16,484 bases of DNA, from positions 1 to 16,484 of the forward strand of contig JAOZKO010000024.1 in assembly GCA_029935325.1 (NCBI GenBank). Reading direction: 5' to 3'. This document shows positions 1-6,360 of this stretch, piece by piece. Origin of the DNA: Bacteroidales bacterium (GTDB lineage Bacteria > Bacteroidota > Bacteroidia > Bacteroidales > UBA1556). The notes below the pieces were generated by a model. It saw nothing but the letters and a program-made list of their open reading frames with translations. It did not search any database and had not been told where the DNA came from. The position numbers were made by a program, and so were the translations under genes. The stretch's first letter is position 1, and each line of letters starts with the position of its first letter.

Positions 1-58
1 AGCCTCGAGGTTTATAAAATGGAAAAAATGCCTCTTATTGGGAATCCGGTTGGAGAGT

Positions 59-76
59 GAGGAGTTCACCTACGCT
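59..76. repeat. 18-bp direct repeat, copy 1
   Basis: GAGGAGTTCACCTACGCT here matches GAGGAATTCACCTACGCT at 391-408 in 17 of 18 positions. The bases that follow (GGGCTTCGGTGGAGG, 78-92) are not shared with the second copy. Probably a fragment of a dispersed intergenic repeat; this is inference, since only two copies are visible. Confidence 0.6.
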
Positions 77-149
77 AGGGCTTCGGTGGAGGAAAGAGGA
101 GAGTGAGAGAAATTGAGAAGTTGAGAAGTTGCGTGGTTTTGCACGGCAT

Positions 150-195
150 GTGAAGCCTTCGCTATATCCGCTGAACAAATGAGCGAAGCCTTCAC
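150..195. repeat. imperfect 14-bp inverted repeat (hairpin)
   Basis: The left arm GTGAAGCCTTCGCT (150-163) and right arm AGCGAAGCCTTCAC (182-195) are reverse complements except at one position. An 18-nt spacer separates them. Each arm also contains the small palindrome GAAGCCTTC. There is no T-tract after the right arm beyond TTTT at 196-199, and no convincing gene end next to it, so a terminator role is doubtful. A dispersed palindromic repeat (REP-like) is the more likely reading. Confidence 0.55.
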
Positions 196-270
196 TTTTG
201 GGCTGGGAGGTTGAGAAAAGGAGAAAATGAGAGCTAGAGAAGTTGAGAGTGAAGAAGTGACTAGAAAATA

Positions 271-308
271 ATCCGTGAAAATCCGATAAACCTGCGTTAT
301 CAGTGTTC
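271..308. repeat. degenerate 9-10-bp tandem repeat (ATCCGTG-like)
   Basis: Successive units ATCCGTGAAA (271-280), ATCCGATAAA (281-290), CCTGCGTT (291-298) and ATCAGTGTTC (299-308) are related to one another at a 9-10-bp period. Similar ATCCGTG/ATCTGTG/GTTATC strings recur, as I remember, in intergenic DNA of many Bacteroidota genomes. That recollection has not been checked. Confidence 0.45.
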
Positions 309-340
309 CAAAAAATCGAAGTGACTTAGCGACTCGATGT

Positions 341-380
341 GATTTGAGATTTAAGAGTATGATTTAAGATTTAAGAGGGC
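341..380. repeat. 20-bp tandem duplication
   Basis: GATTTGAGATTTAAGAGTAT (341-360) is followed at once by GATTTAAGATTTAAGAGGGC (361-380). Sixteen of 20 positions match, with 16 of 17 identical in the first part. The repeat lies 21 bp beyond the stop codon of the minus-strand gene at 402. Confidence 0.5.
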
Positions 381-390
381 GCTCAGGATA

Positions 391-408
391 GAGGAATTCA
401 CCTACGCT
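391..408. repeat. 18-bp direct repeat, copy 2, overlapping a stop codon
   Basis: Second copy of the repeat at 59-76 (17 of 18 identical). It covers the stop codon (CTA at 402-404, TAG on the minus strand) and the last sense codon (GCG, Ala306) of the oxidoreductase gene, so the present end of that protein lies inside the repeat. Confidence 0.6.
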
Positions 409-1322
409 CCAATCTGCATCCGTATTTCTTCCATAATCTCAAGCACATAGGAGGCTTCGTTTAGCCCAACTATTGGATTGGTATTTTGCTCAATGCAATT
501 GTGAAAGCTTTGTAGTTCGGCACGTAATGAATCGAAGTTTTGACTTTTAGAATCAATTAAAAGGGATTTGTTTTGCTGTTTTTCGGAAGCGGAACTTAAT
601 ACTTCAAGATTTTGTTCCAGAAGGTCGATATTAATAACCGCATTTTGCTGATAGAAAGCTGCTTTGCTATATGATGTTGGAGATAAGCTGCTGATATTTA
701 GATTTGCAACGCAAGCATTATCAAACTCTATTCGTACATTTATTAGCTCCACATTATCACCAAAAGGATTATTAGTTCGGGTTTGGATTCGCCGTACACC
801 CGACTCCACAAAGTTTAAAACCAAGTCCACATCTTGCAATAGCAAATCCATAACAGAAATATTATTGTCCTTAGCATAGGAATAGGCAATTGCCCTCCGC
901 GTTTCAATAAAGCTCGGGTTTTCAATGTATTGTTTTGCCTTTTGAACAGCAGGGTTAAATCTATCGCTTCTACTTATTTGAACCTTTACTTGCGCTTCTT
1001 CCACTAAATTTATCAACCTTTGAGCTTGCTTGGCATTCTGCAAAAAGTGATTTTCAAGAAAAAGATGACGAGCGCTTTTAATAGCTAAATTAATATGCTC
1101 ACAATCCATAGGGTGTGGGCTAACAAAATCAATAATTTCGGATTGCTCAATTAATTCAATGGGGTGCGAAAATGACTTAAGTCCATAGGCTTTGGCGGCC
1201 TTATTCGAAATGCTAGGGTTATGGTCGTAGAGTCCAACCAAATCAAACTCTTCAATACTCTGAATTCGTTTGATGTGCTCAGTGGCATTTTGTCCTAATC
1301 CAATAATTCCAATTCGCTTCAT
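402..1322 (-). CDS. Gfo/Idh/MocA-family oxidoreductase homologue, probably catalytically dead
   Basis: The 306-residue protein has a clear N-terminal Rossmann nucleotide-binding fold: KRIGIIGLGQNA at 2-13 gives the GxGxxA dinucleotide motif. The typical family segment SRSDRFNPAVQ follows at 117-127, then the C-terminal alpha/beta domain (NVRIEFDNACVANLNIS, 195-211). Family members normally carry Glu-Lys-Pro, whose lysine helps bind cofactor and substrate, and an active-site His in an H-D-x-D motif. Here these read E90-N91-H92 and Q163-D-V-D, so both functional residues are missing although the fold is intact. The frame is unbroken, so it is not an obvious pseudogene. Start ATG at 1320-1322, after a lysine/arginine-poor A/T-rich leader; divergent from pcm. 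The substrate is unknown; it could be a cofactor-binding sensor or scaffold rather than an enzyme. Family assignment is firm, the loss of activity is inference. Confidence 0.85.
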   Translation of the reverse strand: MKRIGIIGLGQNATEHIKRIQSIEEFDLVGLYDHNPSISNKAAKAYGLKSFSHPIELIEQSEIIDFVSPHPMDCEHINLAIKSARHLFLENHFLQNAKQAQRLINLVEEAQVKVQISRSDRFNPAVQKAKQYIENPSFIETRRAIAYSYAKDNNISVMDLLLQDVDLVLNFVESGVRRIQTRTNNPFGDNVELINVRIEFDNACVANLNISSLSPTSYSKAAFYQQNAVINIDLLEQNLEVLSSASEKQQNKSLLIDSKSQNFDSLRAELQSFHNCIEQNTNPIVGLNEASYVLEIMEEIRMQIGA

Positions 1323-1353
1323 ATAGCTAATTATTATAAAAGTAAAAATAAGC

Positions 1354-1385
1354 TTTAAAATATATCTCTAAAACTCTTAAATTTG
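1354..1385 (+). promoter_or_regulatory. predicted Bacteroidota-type promoter for pcm
   Basis: TAAATTTG (1378-1385) matches the Bacteroidota -7 consensus TAnnTTTG exactly. TTTA at 1354-1357 lies 20 nt upstream and is one base off the -33 consensus TTTG. Transcription would start near 1391-1393, giving a leader of about 35 nt before the ATG at 1427. Pattern match by eye only. Confidence 0.5.
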
Positions 1386-1426
1386 CCGATAATTAAAATG
1401 GGATTGTTAATAATATTTTATGCATA

Positions 1427-2074
1427 ATGCTTGATACACATAAACATAAGGGAATGCGGAAGGCTTTGGTTGAAGAAGTTCGCAGCAAAGGGATTACTAA
1501 TGAGGCGATTTTAAAAGTCATAGGCAGTATCCCTAGGCACTTTTTCTTAGATTCTTCATTCGACAGATTTGCATATCAAGATGTAGCCTTCCCCATAGGA
1601 TCGGGGCAAACAATTTCTCAGCCATATACTGTTGCCTTTCAAACAGAATTATTGGAAATAAGAAAAGGGATTAAAGTATTAGAGGTAGGTACTGGCTCAG
1701 GATATCAGGCTTGCGTTTTGGTGGAGCTAGGCGCAAAGGTATATAGCATCGAAAGACAAAAGAAATTATATGAAAAGACCAGCAAATTTGTTGAATCACT
1801 GGGTTATAGAATGAATCTTTTTTATGGAGATGGTTATAAGGGCCTACCAACCTACGGCCCTTTTGATAGAATAATTATAACGGCAGGAGCTCCAGAAATA
1901 CCCAAAGAACTACTTCTGCAACTCAAAGTTGGTGGGTGGATGATTATTCCTGTTGGTGGTGATGGTCATCAAGTTATGACAAAGGTTTTTAGAAAAAGCG
2001 AATTTGACTTTGAGCAAAAAACTTATGGAAATTTTGCCTTTGTTCCAATGCTTAAAAATCGTGCTACAGATTAA
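1427..2074 (+). CDS. pcm: protein-L-isoaspartate O-methyltransferase
   Basis: Cytosolic repair enzyme that uses S-adenosylmethionine to methylate isoaspartyl residues in aged proteins so that they can return to normal aspartate. The 215-residue length is typical. Diagnostic motifs are GSGQTISQP at 58-66 (substrate-side motif of the family), VLEVGTGSGYQA at 84-95 (SAM motif I), an acidic/basic pair IER at 108-110 after the second strand, and FDRIIITAGAP at 146-156. There is no signal peptide. The first ATG at 1427 gives the expected N-terminus (LDTHKHKGMRKALVEEV); another ATG at 1420 is out of frame. No Shine-Dalgarno sequence is visible, as usual in this phylum. A promoter match lies just upstream. 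The YfcC-type carrier starts 58 bp after the stop on the same strand, so co-transcription is possible but not shown. Confidence 0.96.
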   Translation: MLDTHKHKGMRKALVEEVRSKGITNEAILKVIGSIPRHFFLDSSFDRFAYQDVAFPIGSGQTISQPYTVAFQTELLEIRKGIKVLEVGTGSGYQACVLVELGAKVYSIERQKKLYEKTSKFVESLGYRMNLFYGDGYKGLPTYGPFDRIIITAGAPEIPKELLLQLKVGGWMIIPVGGDGHQVMTKVFRKSEFDFEQKTYGNFAFVPMLKNRATD

Positions 2075-2132
2075 AAAAACCTATTGACCAATTAAACTAG
2101 CGTAGAAATTATAACAACAAACAGACAAGAAC

Positions 2133-3731
2133 ATGCTAAAGAAAATACCACATACATATGTAATAGTTTTTTTTATAATAATAATTGCTGCTATTACAAC
2201 TTGGATAGTACCCGGTGGCGAATACGACAGAACTACTGTTGTAGTTGATGGCGTTGAGCGGAATATAATAGTAGATAATTCATTCCACGATGTTGATTCC
2301 CAACCACAAACATGGCAGTTGTTTTCTGCATTTTTTATGGGTTTTGAAAAACAGGCGGGAATAATTGTTTTTATATTAATGATTGGTGGTGCCTTTTGGG
2401 TGATGAATCAAAGCAGAGCAATCGATGTTGGAATATTTGCCTTTCTTAAATTTACTAAAAAAATTGAACATTGGAAAGCCCTAAAAATAGTTGGCGTTGA
2501 CAATGTTATTCTTGTACTTATTATGCTAATGTTTAGTGCTTTCGGTGCAATATTCGGCATGAGTGAGGAAACTATTGCGTTTATTATCATCATAGTACCC
2601 TTGGCAATTAGCATGGGTTATGATTCTATTACTGGAGTAGCAATTGTATTTATCGCAGCTGGACTAGGTTTTGCAGGGGCAATACTCAATCCATTTACTA
2701 TTGGTATTGCACAAGGATTATCAGATTTACCTCTATTCTCTGGATTAACATATCGAATGTTCTCTTGGCTGGTAATTAATGCAGTTGGTTTTACTTTTAT
2801 ATTGTTTTATGCTAATAAAGTTAAACGAAATCCTGAGAAATCACCAGTTTATCATATAGATGAATATTGGAGAAAGAGGAATACCCAAGATAATGTGGAT
2901 GAAATTAAATTTCATACACCTATTTCTGCATGGATAGTGTATATTGTTACTTTGGCCGCATTGGTTGCTTATGCATATATCTATAAAATTAGTGATCTAG
3001 AAATTGGAAATAGGCATTTTCTTATTCCTATTCTTCCTATCTCGGCAGGGCTTTTTGCTATTTTAGGTTTCTTTAGTTTGCGTAAATCTGTACATTTCTT
3101 TATCCTTATTCTATTACTCTTTACTATTGTATATCTTATTATTGGAGTAATGGGCTATGATTGGTATGTGATGGAAATAGCAACTCTGTTTTTTGTAATG
3201 GGCTTACTCTCTGGCATTAGCATGCAATATGACGCCAATACTATTGTTAAACATTTTATTGATGGAGTAAAAGACATTACCTCTGCAGCTTTGGTTGTAG
3301 GGCTTGCTGGTGGAATTATTATTATTCTGCAAGAAGGAAAAGTTATAGATACTATATTGAATAGCTTATCCCAATCGATGATGGGGATGGGAAAAATAGG
3401 CACTGTGGAAATGATGTATGTGGTGCAGAATATTATAAATATTATTATTCCATCAGGCTCAGCAAAAGCCGCGCTAACAATGCCAATTATGGCTCCTTTC
3501 TCTGATGTTATTGGTATCAGCAGACAAGCAACTGTTATGGCATTTCAATTTGGTGATGGCTTTACAAATATGATTACGCCAACTTCAGGGGTACTAATTG
3601 GAGTGCTTGGAGTGGCTCGTATTCCATACGATATTTGGGTTAAATGGATTTATAAGTTTATTCTGATTCTCGTTCTTTTGGGCGCTCTGCTTTTAATCCC
3701 TACTGTTACTATGAGCTTGGAGGGTTTCTAA
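2133..3731 (+). CDS. YfcC family (DcuC-like) inner-membrane carrier
   Basis: A very hydrophobic 532-residue protein with about 12 membrane segments. The first (8-26) is followed by WIVPGGEYDR (24-33), the usual start of this family. A periplasmic stretch comes next (30-60), then helices at about 78-92, 122-142, 147-161, 167-185, 211-227, 264-284, 297-314, 320-340, 345-364, 382-400 and 505-525. Conserved re-entrant-type motifs are visible: NPFTIGIAQG (186-195), IPSGSAKAALTMPIMAP (439-455) and the pair QFGDGFTN / TPTSGVLIGVLG (472-493). Relatives belong to the C4-dicarboxylate carrier/ion transporter superfamily and are annotated variously as C4-dicarboxylate or arginine/ornithine carriers; nothing here fixes the substrate. 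It is slightly longer than usual because of the hydrophilic segment at 229-262 and an extended middle. Follows pcm by 58 bp; no clear terminator after it. Confidence 0.88.
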   Translation: MLKKIPHTYVIVFFIIIIAAITTWIVPGGEYDRTTVVVDGVERNIIVDNSFHDVDSQPQTWQLFSAFFMGFEKQAGIIVFILMIGGAFWVMNQSRAIDVGIFAFLKFTKKIEHWKALKIVGVDNVILVLIMLMFSAFGAIFGMSEETIAFIIIIVPLAISMGYDSITGVAIVFIAAGLGFAGAILNPFTIGIAQGLSDLPLFSGLTYRMFSWLVINAVGFTFILFYANKVKRNPEKSPVYHIDEYWRKRNTQDNVDEIKFHTPISAWIVYIVTLAALVAYAYIYKISDLEIGNRHFLIPILPISAGLFAILGFFSLRKSVHFFILILLLFTIVYLIIGVMGYDWYVMEIATLFFVMGLLSGISMQYDANTIVKHFIDGVKDITSAALVVGLAGGIIIILQEGKVIDTILNSLSQSMMGMGKIGTVEMMYVVQNIINIIIPSGSAKAALTMPIMAPFSDVIGISRQATVMAFQFGDGFTNMITPTSGVLIGVLGVARIPYDIWVKWIYKFILILVLLGALLLIPTVTMSLEGF

Positions 3732-3819
3732 TTTTTATGTAATACCTTTTTAAAAATGGGACTATCATAAATTTAACGGTGCATTAAAGTGTCTTATTAT
3801 TTGAGTTTTCCTAGAAAAA

Positions 3820-3876
3820 GCTTCAATGATATAATGCTTCAATGATTTAATGCTACAATAATTTAATGCTTCAGTG
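3820..3876. repeat. 16-bp tandem repeat array, about 3.6 copies
   Basis: Units are GCTTCAATGATATAAT (3820-3835), GCTTCAATGATTTAAT (3836-3851), GCTACAATAATTTAAT (3852-3867) and the partial GCTTCAGTG (3868-3876). Units differ by one to three bases. The array sits about 90 bp after the carrier stop codon and about 315 bp before the lipoprotein start. There are no spacers, so it is not a CRISPR; it resembles a minisatellite that could vary in copy number. Confidence 0.75.
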
Positions 3877-4080
3877 CAGAAATAACACAATAGTGAAAGC
3901 AAAGGTGATTAGTAATATGCAGCTTAAAGCACTAAATAATCACTTATTTTTATTAAAACAACTTAGAACTATAATAATTTATTTATCACCTAATTAATAC
4001 TCCGTTAATGTTTTATATAAATCACACAGTCAGGTGATTACGGCTTTATGCAATAATGTATAATATTCACAAAATCAACA

Positions 4081-4104
4081 CTTTGCGTCTTTGCGTCTTT
4101 GCGA
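4081..4104. repeat. 8-bp tandem array CTTTGCGT x3
   Basis: CTTTGCGT (4081-4088), CTTTGCGT (4089-4096) and CTTTGCGA (4097-4104) are exact or near-exact tandem copies, followed by GAAAC. The reverse complement reads CGCAAAGACGCAAAG, a string I recall from intergenic regions of many unrelated bacterial genomes (unverified here). It is markedly more GC-rich than its surroundings. Confidence 0.7.
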
Positions 4105-4175
4105 GAAACAAAAACTCAACGAACTATTGCTAATAAGAAAAGCAATCTATTAACGTTCTCTTATAGTTTTTCGTT

Positions 4176-4183
4176 TATATTTG
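4176..4183 (+). promoter_or_regulatory. possible -7 promoter element for the Ig-like lipoprotein gene
   Basis: TATATTTG matches TAnnTTTG, but no good TTTG lies 19-20 nt upstream. The implied start of transcription would fall almost on the ATG at 4191, giving a leaderless or very short-leader message. Weak evidence. Confidence 0.25.
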
Positions 4184-4190
4184 CTCTTTT

Positions 4191-5924
4191 ATGAAACAGA
4201 ACTTTAGCATATACATAATTTTATTATTGGCAATCATTCTGAGTGCTTGTGCAACTATGGTGCTTCCTGATGGAGGGCTTGTGGATAATACTCCTCCAGT
4301 TCCAGAGTCATTCTCGCCTCCCAATGCTAGCATGAATATGCATAAAACAAAAATTGTGGTACGCTTTGATGAGCATATTATTCTTGATAAGCTCACTCAG
4401 CAATTGGTAGTATCGCCTCAGATGCCAGAAAATCCTGAGATTCATGTGCAAGGCAAAAAGTTGATAATAGAACTTCCAGACTCGCTAAGGCAAAACACTA
4501 CATATACCATTTTCTTTGGCGATGCTGTAATTAATTATAAGGAGAATCTACCTGTACATAATTTTTCTTATGTGTTTTCTACTGGTGATGTTGTTGACTC
4601 CTTACAGCTAAAAGGTCAAGCGGTTAACGCATTCAACCATACGCCTTATGAGGAGCTATTTATCATGCTTTATAAATCTGATGACGATAGCGTTTTGTAT
4701 AAGCACAAGCCCTATTATCTTACTAAAACAGAGAAGTATGGAAGTTTCTTTCTGAATAATTTAGCTCCTGGCAAATATCAGATTTACGCATTAAAAGATG
4801 CTAATCGCAACTATATTTTTGATCAAGCTGTGGAAGAAATTGCATTTTTAGATTCATTAGTAATTCCTTATCACCCTTCAACCTTTGTTAAGGATACAGC
4901 TGATACTACAGATTATACTCCGCCACCATTTCCTAAGGACATTAATCTTTTTGTATATACAGAGAAGTTGAAAAAAATTCAATATTTGACTAAGAAAATA
5001 TATCCTCCGCAAAAAATACTATTTACTTTCAATCGTGATATTATAGATTTTAGAATTATTCCGTTAGATTTTAATCCTGATACAAATTGGCATTACGATG
5101 TGTATAATCCCAATCGTGATAGTGTGATTGTATATTTGATGGGTATCACAAAAGACACTATTAATGTAGCAATTGCTGATGGAGAGAATATATTGGATTC
5201 CATTCAACTAGTATTAAAAAAGAAGAAAAAGAAGAGAACTACATCAAGAAAGAAAAACAGAAAAAAGGATGTTGTAGTTAAAAAGCCTAAGCCAAAACCC
5301 ATTCCTAAAATTTCCTATAAGAATAATCTAAGCTCTAATTTTCCATTTTTCGGAGAAATAGGTATTCGCTTTTCAATTCCACTTAGTGCGTACAATTTTG
5401 ATAGAATTCAGCTCTATAAAGCTAGGGATACTTTGTGGGTTCCCATTGATTTTGAAGCATACCTATATGATACAATAAACCGACAGAAAATAAGAATCCG
5501 AGCTGCTTTTGGTGAAAGAGAAAAGTACAAATTACTTTTGCGAGATAGCTGCTTCTTTGATTTGTATAATGCTACTAATGATACTTTGGAAAACGAATTT
5601 TTCACCACCGAGATGCGGCAATATGGGAGTATGCAATTGATAGTTAATTATAATGGTGAAGGCCCACTTATAGTTCAATTGCTAAATTCAAGTGATGCTG
5701 TTATTATGGAGCATTTTATAAACTCCTCTGACACCATTAATTATCCATATTTACCAGAGGGTAAGTATAAGATAAAAGCCATTTCTGATAAAAATAATAA
5801 TAGGAAATGGGATATTGGGGATTTGCAGAAACGGATACAACCTGAGGCAGTTTATTATATTCAGCAATTAATTGATATTCGAGCTAATTGGGATAATGAG
5901 CAGATTTGGGATATTGTAGAGTAG
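4191..5924 (+). CDS. Ig-like domain (SbsA/Big_5-type) outer-surface lipoprotein
   Basis: 577 residues with a lipoprotein signal peptide: hydrophobic core 7-17, lipobox L17-S-A-C20, so the mature protein would be lipid-anchored at Cys20. Residues 32-131 (DNTPPVPESFSPPNAS, then strands to YVFSTGDVVDSL) fit the Big_5 Ig-like domain common in Bacteroidota lipoproteins. Carboxypeptidase-regulatory-like segments follow: LAPGKYQIYALKDANRNYIF (191-210) is echoed near the C-terminus by LPEGKYKIKAISDKNNNRKW (521-540). Between them, 343-373 is an unusual lysine/arginine-rich stretch (15 of the 18 residues at 343-360 are K, R, S or T) running into a KPKPKP segment. Relatives are often described as Ig-like proteins of unknown function; I know no established role. 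The start ATG gives the signal peptide directly. Monocistronic by position; terminated by the hairpin at 5938-5974. Confidence 0.82.
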   Translation: MKQNFSIYIILLLAIILSACATMVLPDGGLVDNTPPVPESFSPPNASMNMHKTKIVVRFDEHIILDKLTQQLVVSPQMPENPEIHVQGKKLIIELPDSLRQNTTYTIFFGDAVINYKENLPVHNFSYVFSTGDVVDSLQLKGQAVNAFNHTPYEELFIMLYKSDDDSVLYKHKPYYLTKTEKYGSFFLNNLAPGKYQIYALKDANRNYIFDQAVEEIAFLDSLVIPYHPSTFVKDTADTTDYTPPPFPKDINLFVYTEKLKKIQYLTKKIYPPQKILFTFNRDIIDFRIIPLDFNPDTNWHYDVYNPNRDSVIVYLMGITKDTINVAIADGENILDSIQLVLKKKKKKRTTSRKKNRKKDVVVKKPKPKPIPKISYKNNLSSNFPFFGEIGIRFSIPLSAYNFDRIQLYKARDTLWVPIDFEAYLYDTINRQKIRIRAAFGEREKYKLLLRDSCFFDLYNATNDTLENEFFTTEMRQYGSMQLIVNYNGEGPLIVQLLNSSDAVIMEHFINSSDTINYPYLPEGKYKIKAISDKNNNRKWDIGDLQKRIQPEAVYYIQQLIDIRANWDNEQIWDIVE

Positions 5925-5937
5925 AAATTTCAATCAC

Positions 5938-5974
5938 AAAAAAAACCGTATGAAGCAAATCATACGGTTTTTTT
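5938..5974. terminator. bidirectional intrinsic terminator
   Basis: CCGTATGA (5946-5953) pairs with TCATACGG (5960-5967) around the loop AGCAAA. The stem is flanked by eight A (5938-5945) on the left and seven T (5968-5974) on the right, which extend it to about 15 bp. It lies 13 bp after the lipoprotein stop and 26 bp from the stop of the convergent DUF3127 gene, so it can end transcription from both sides. Confidence 0.88.
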
Positions 5975-6000
5975 GTTTCCTATATTTTAGAACTGAATTT

Positions 6001-6360
6001 TTAAAAAGGGAGGTCATCAGTAGGCTCCGGTGGTGGTGGCATTTCACCTGCTCCAGGTAATGGTGGATTTGATGGTGCTGCACCACCTTGTTTTTTCTCT
6101 ATTTTCCACGCCTTTACGTTAGTGTACCAACGGCCATTATACTCTCTTGACTCGATGTCGAAACTTACATTAAGCTCATCTCCAACTGAAAGAGTATTTA
6201 AGCTATCCGCTCTATCACCCCATGCGTCAATACATACTTTCTTAGGATATTGATCATCCAATGTTTCAATAACGAATGAGCGTTTTCTCCAACTGTTTCC
6301 AGTTTTTCCCTGCCCTGTTTGTTCTGGCAGCAATTCTGATAATTTTCCTATTATTTCCAT
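6001..6360 (-). CDS. DUF3127 protein, OB-fold-like with SSB-type C-terminal tip
   Basis: A 119-residue cytosolic protein of the DUF3127 family. The N-terminal 90 residues (IIGKLSELLPEQTGQG, then SWRKRSFVIET and KVCIDAWGDRADSL) have the beta-rich pattern of a small OB-type domain. A Gly/Pro-rich linker follows (92-113), and the chain ends in DDLPF (115-119). Single-stranded-DNA-binding proteins have the same build, OB domain plus flexible linker plus an acidic DDDIPF-type tip that recruits repair and replication proteins. A DNA-binding or partner-binding role is therefore plausible but unproven. The start codon overlaps the stop of the upstream cyclophilin gene by one base (TAATG), implying translational coupling. 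It is the last gene of the glmS-containing run and ends at the shared terminator. Confidence 0.85.
   Translation of the reverse strand: MEIIGKLSELLPEQTGQGKTGNSWRKRSFVIETLDDQYPKKVCIDAWGDRADSLNTLSVGDELNVSFDIESREYNGRWYTNVKAWKIEKKQGGAAPSNPPLPGAGEMPPPPEPTDDLPF

Larger units (their letters stand above)
1..401. other. gene-free, repeat-rich intergenic stretch
   Basis: No open frame here looks like a protein. Two short frames are open from the left edge (ending with TGA at about 60 and about 105), but nothing recognisable is encoded; one could be the tail of a gene lying to the left. The sequence is purine-rich around 89-130 and 205-262, with GAGAAGTTGAGA-like words. It holds several separate repeats: an 18-bp direct repeat (59-76 and 391-408), an inverted repeat (150-195), degenerate ATCCGTG-like units (271-308) and a 20-bp tandem pair (341-380). 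It looks like non-coding repeat-accumulating DNA. No clear terminator for the minus-strand gene ending at 402 is visible. Confidence 0.7.
3732..4190. other. 459-bp gene-free stretch with tandem repeats
   Basis: No coding frame is supported here. The stretch is AT-rich and carries a 16-bp tandem array (3820-3876) and an 8-bp CTTTGCGT array (4081-4104). The 9-mer AGGTGATTA occurs twice as a direct repeat (3903-3911 and 4032-4040), with a near-inverted copy TTATCACCT at 3983-3991. Its right end must hold the promoter of the lipoprotein gene at 4191. No RNA gene is recognised. Confidence 0.65.

Noticed and set aside
1..105. Short frames open from the left edge (19 codons to TGA at 58-60; about 34 codons to TGA near 105)
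   Set aside because: Too short and without recognisable residues; one could be the tail of a gene outside the window, but nothing here supports it.
2075..2132. Promoter between pcm and the carrier (TTG at 2084, TAGAAATT at 2103)
   Set aside because: The spacing of 16 nt and the poor -7 match do not fit the Bacteroidota consensus.
3741..3760. Terminator after the carrier gene around TTTTTAAAAA
   Set aside because: An A/T-only palindrome with no GC stem or following T-tract; not convincing.
3820..3876. Possible CRISPR array
   Set aside because: The 16-bp units abut directly, without spacers, and no cas genes are present.
3903..4040. AGGTGATTA direct and near-inverted copies as an operator
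   Set aside because: Nine-base words in AT-rich DNA with wide spacing (74-129 bp); may be chance.
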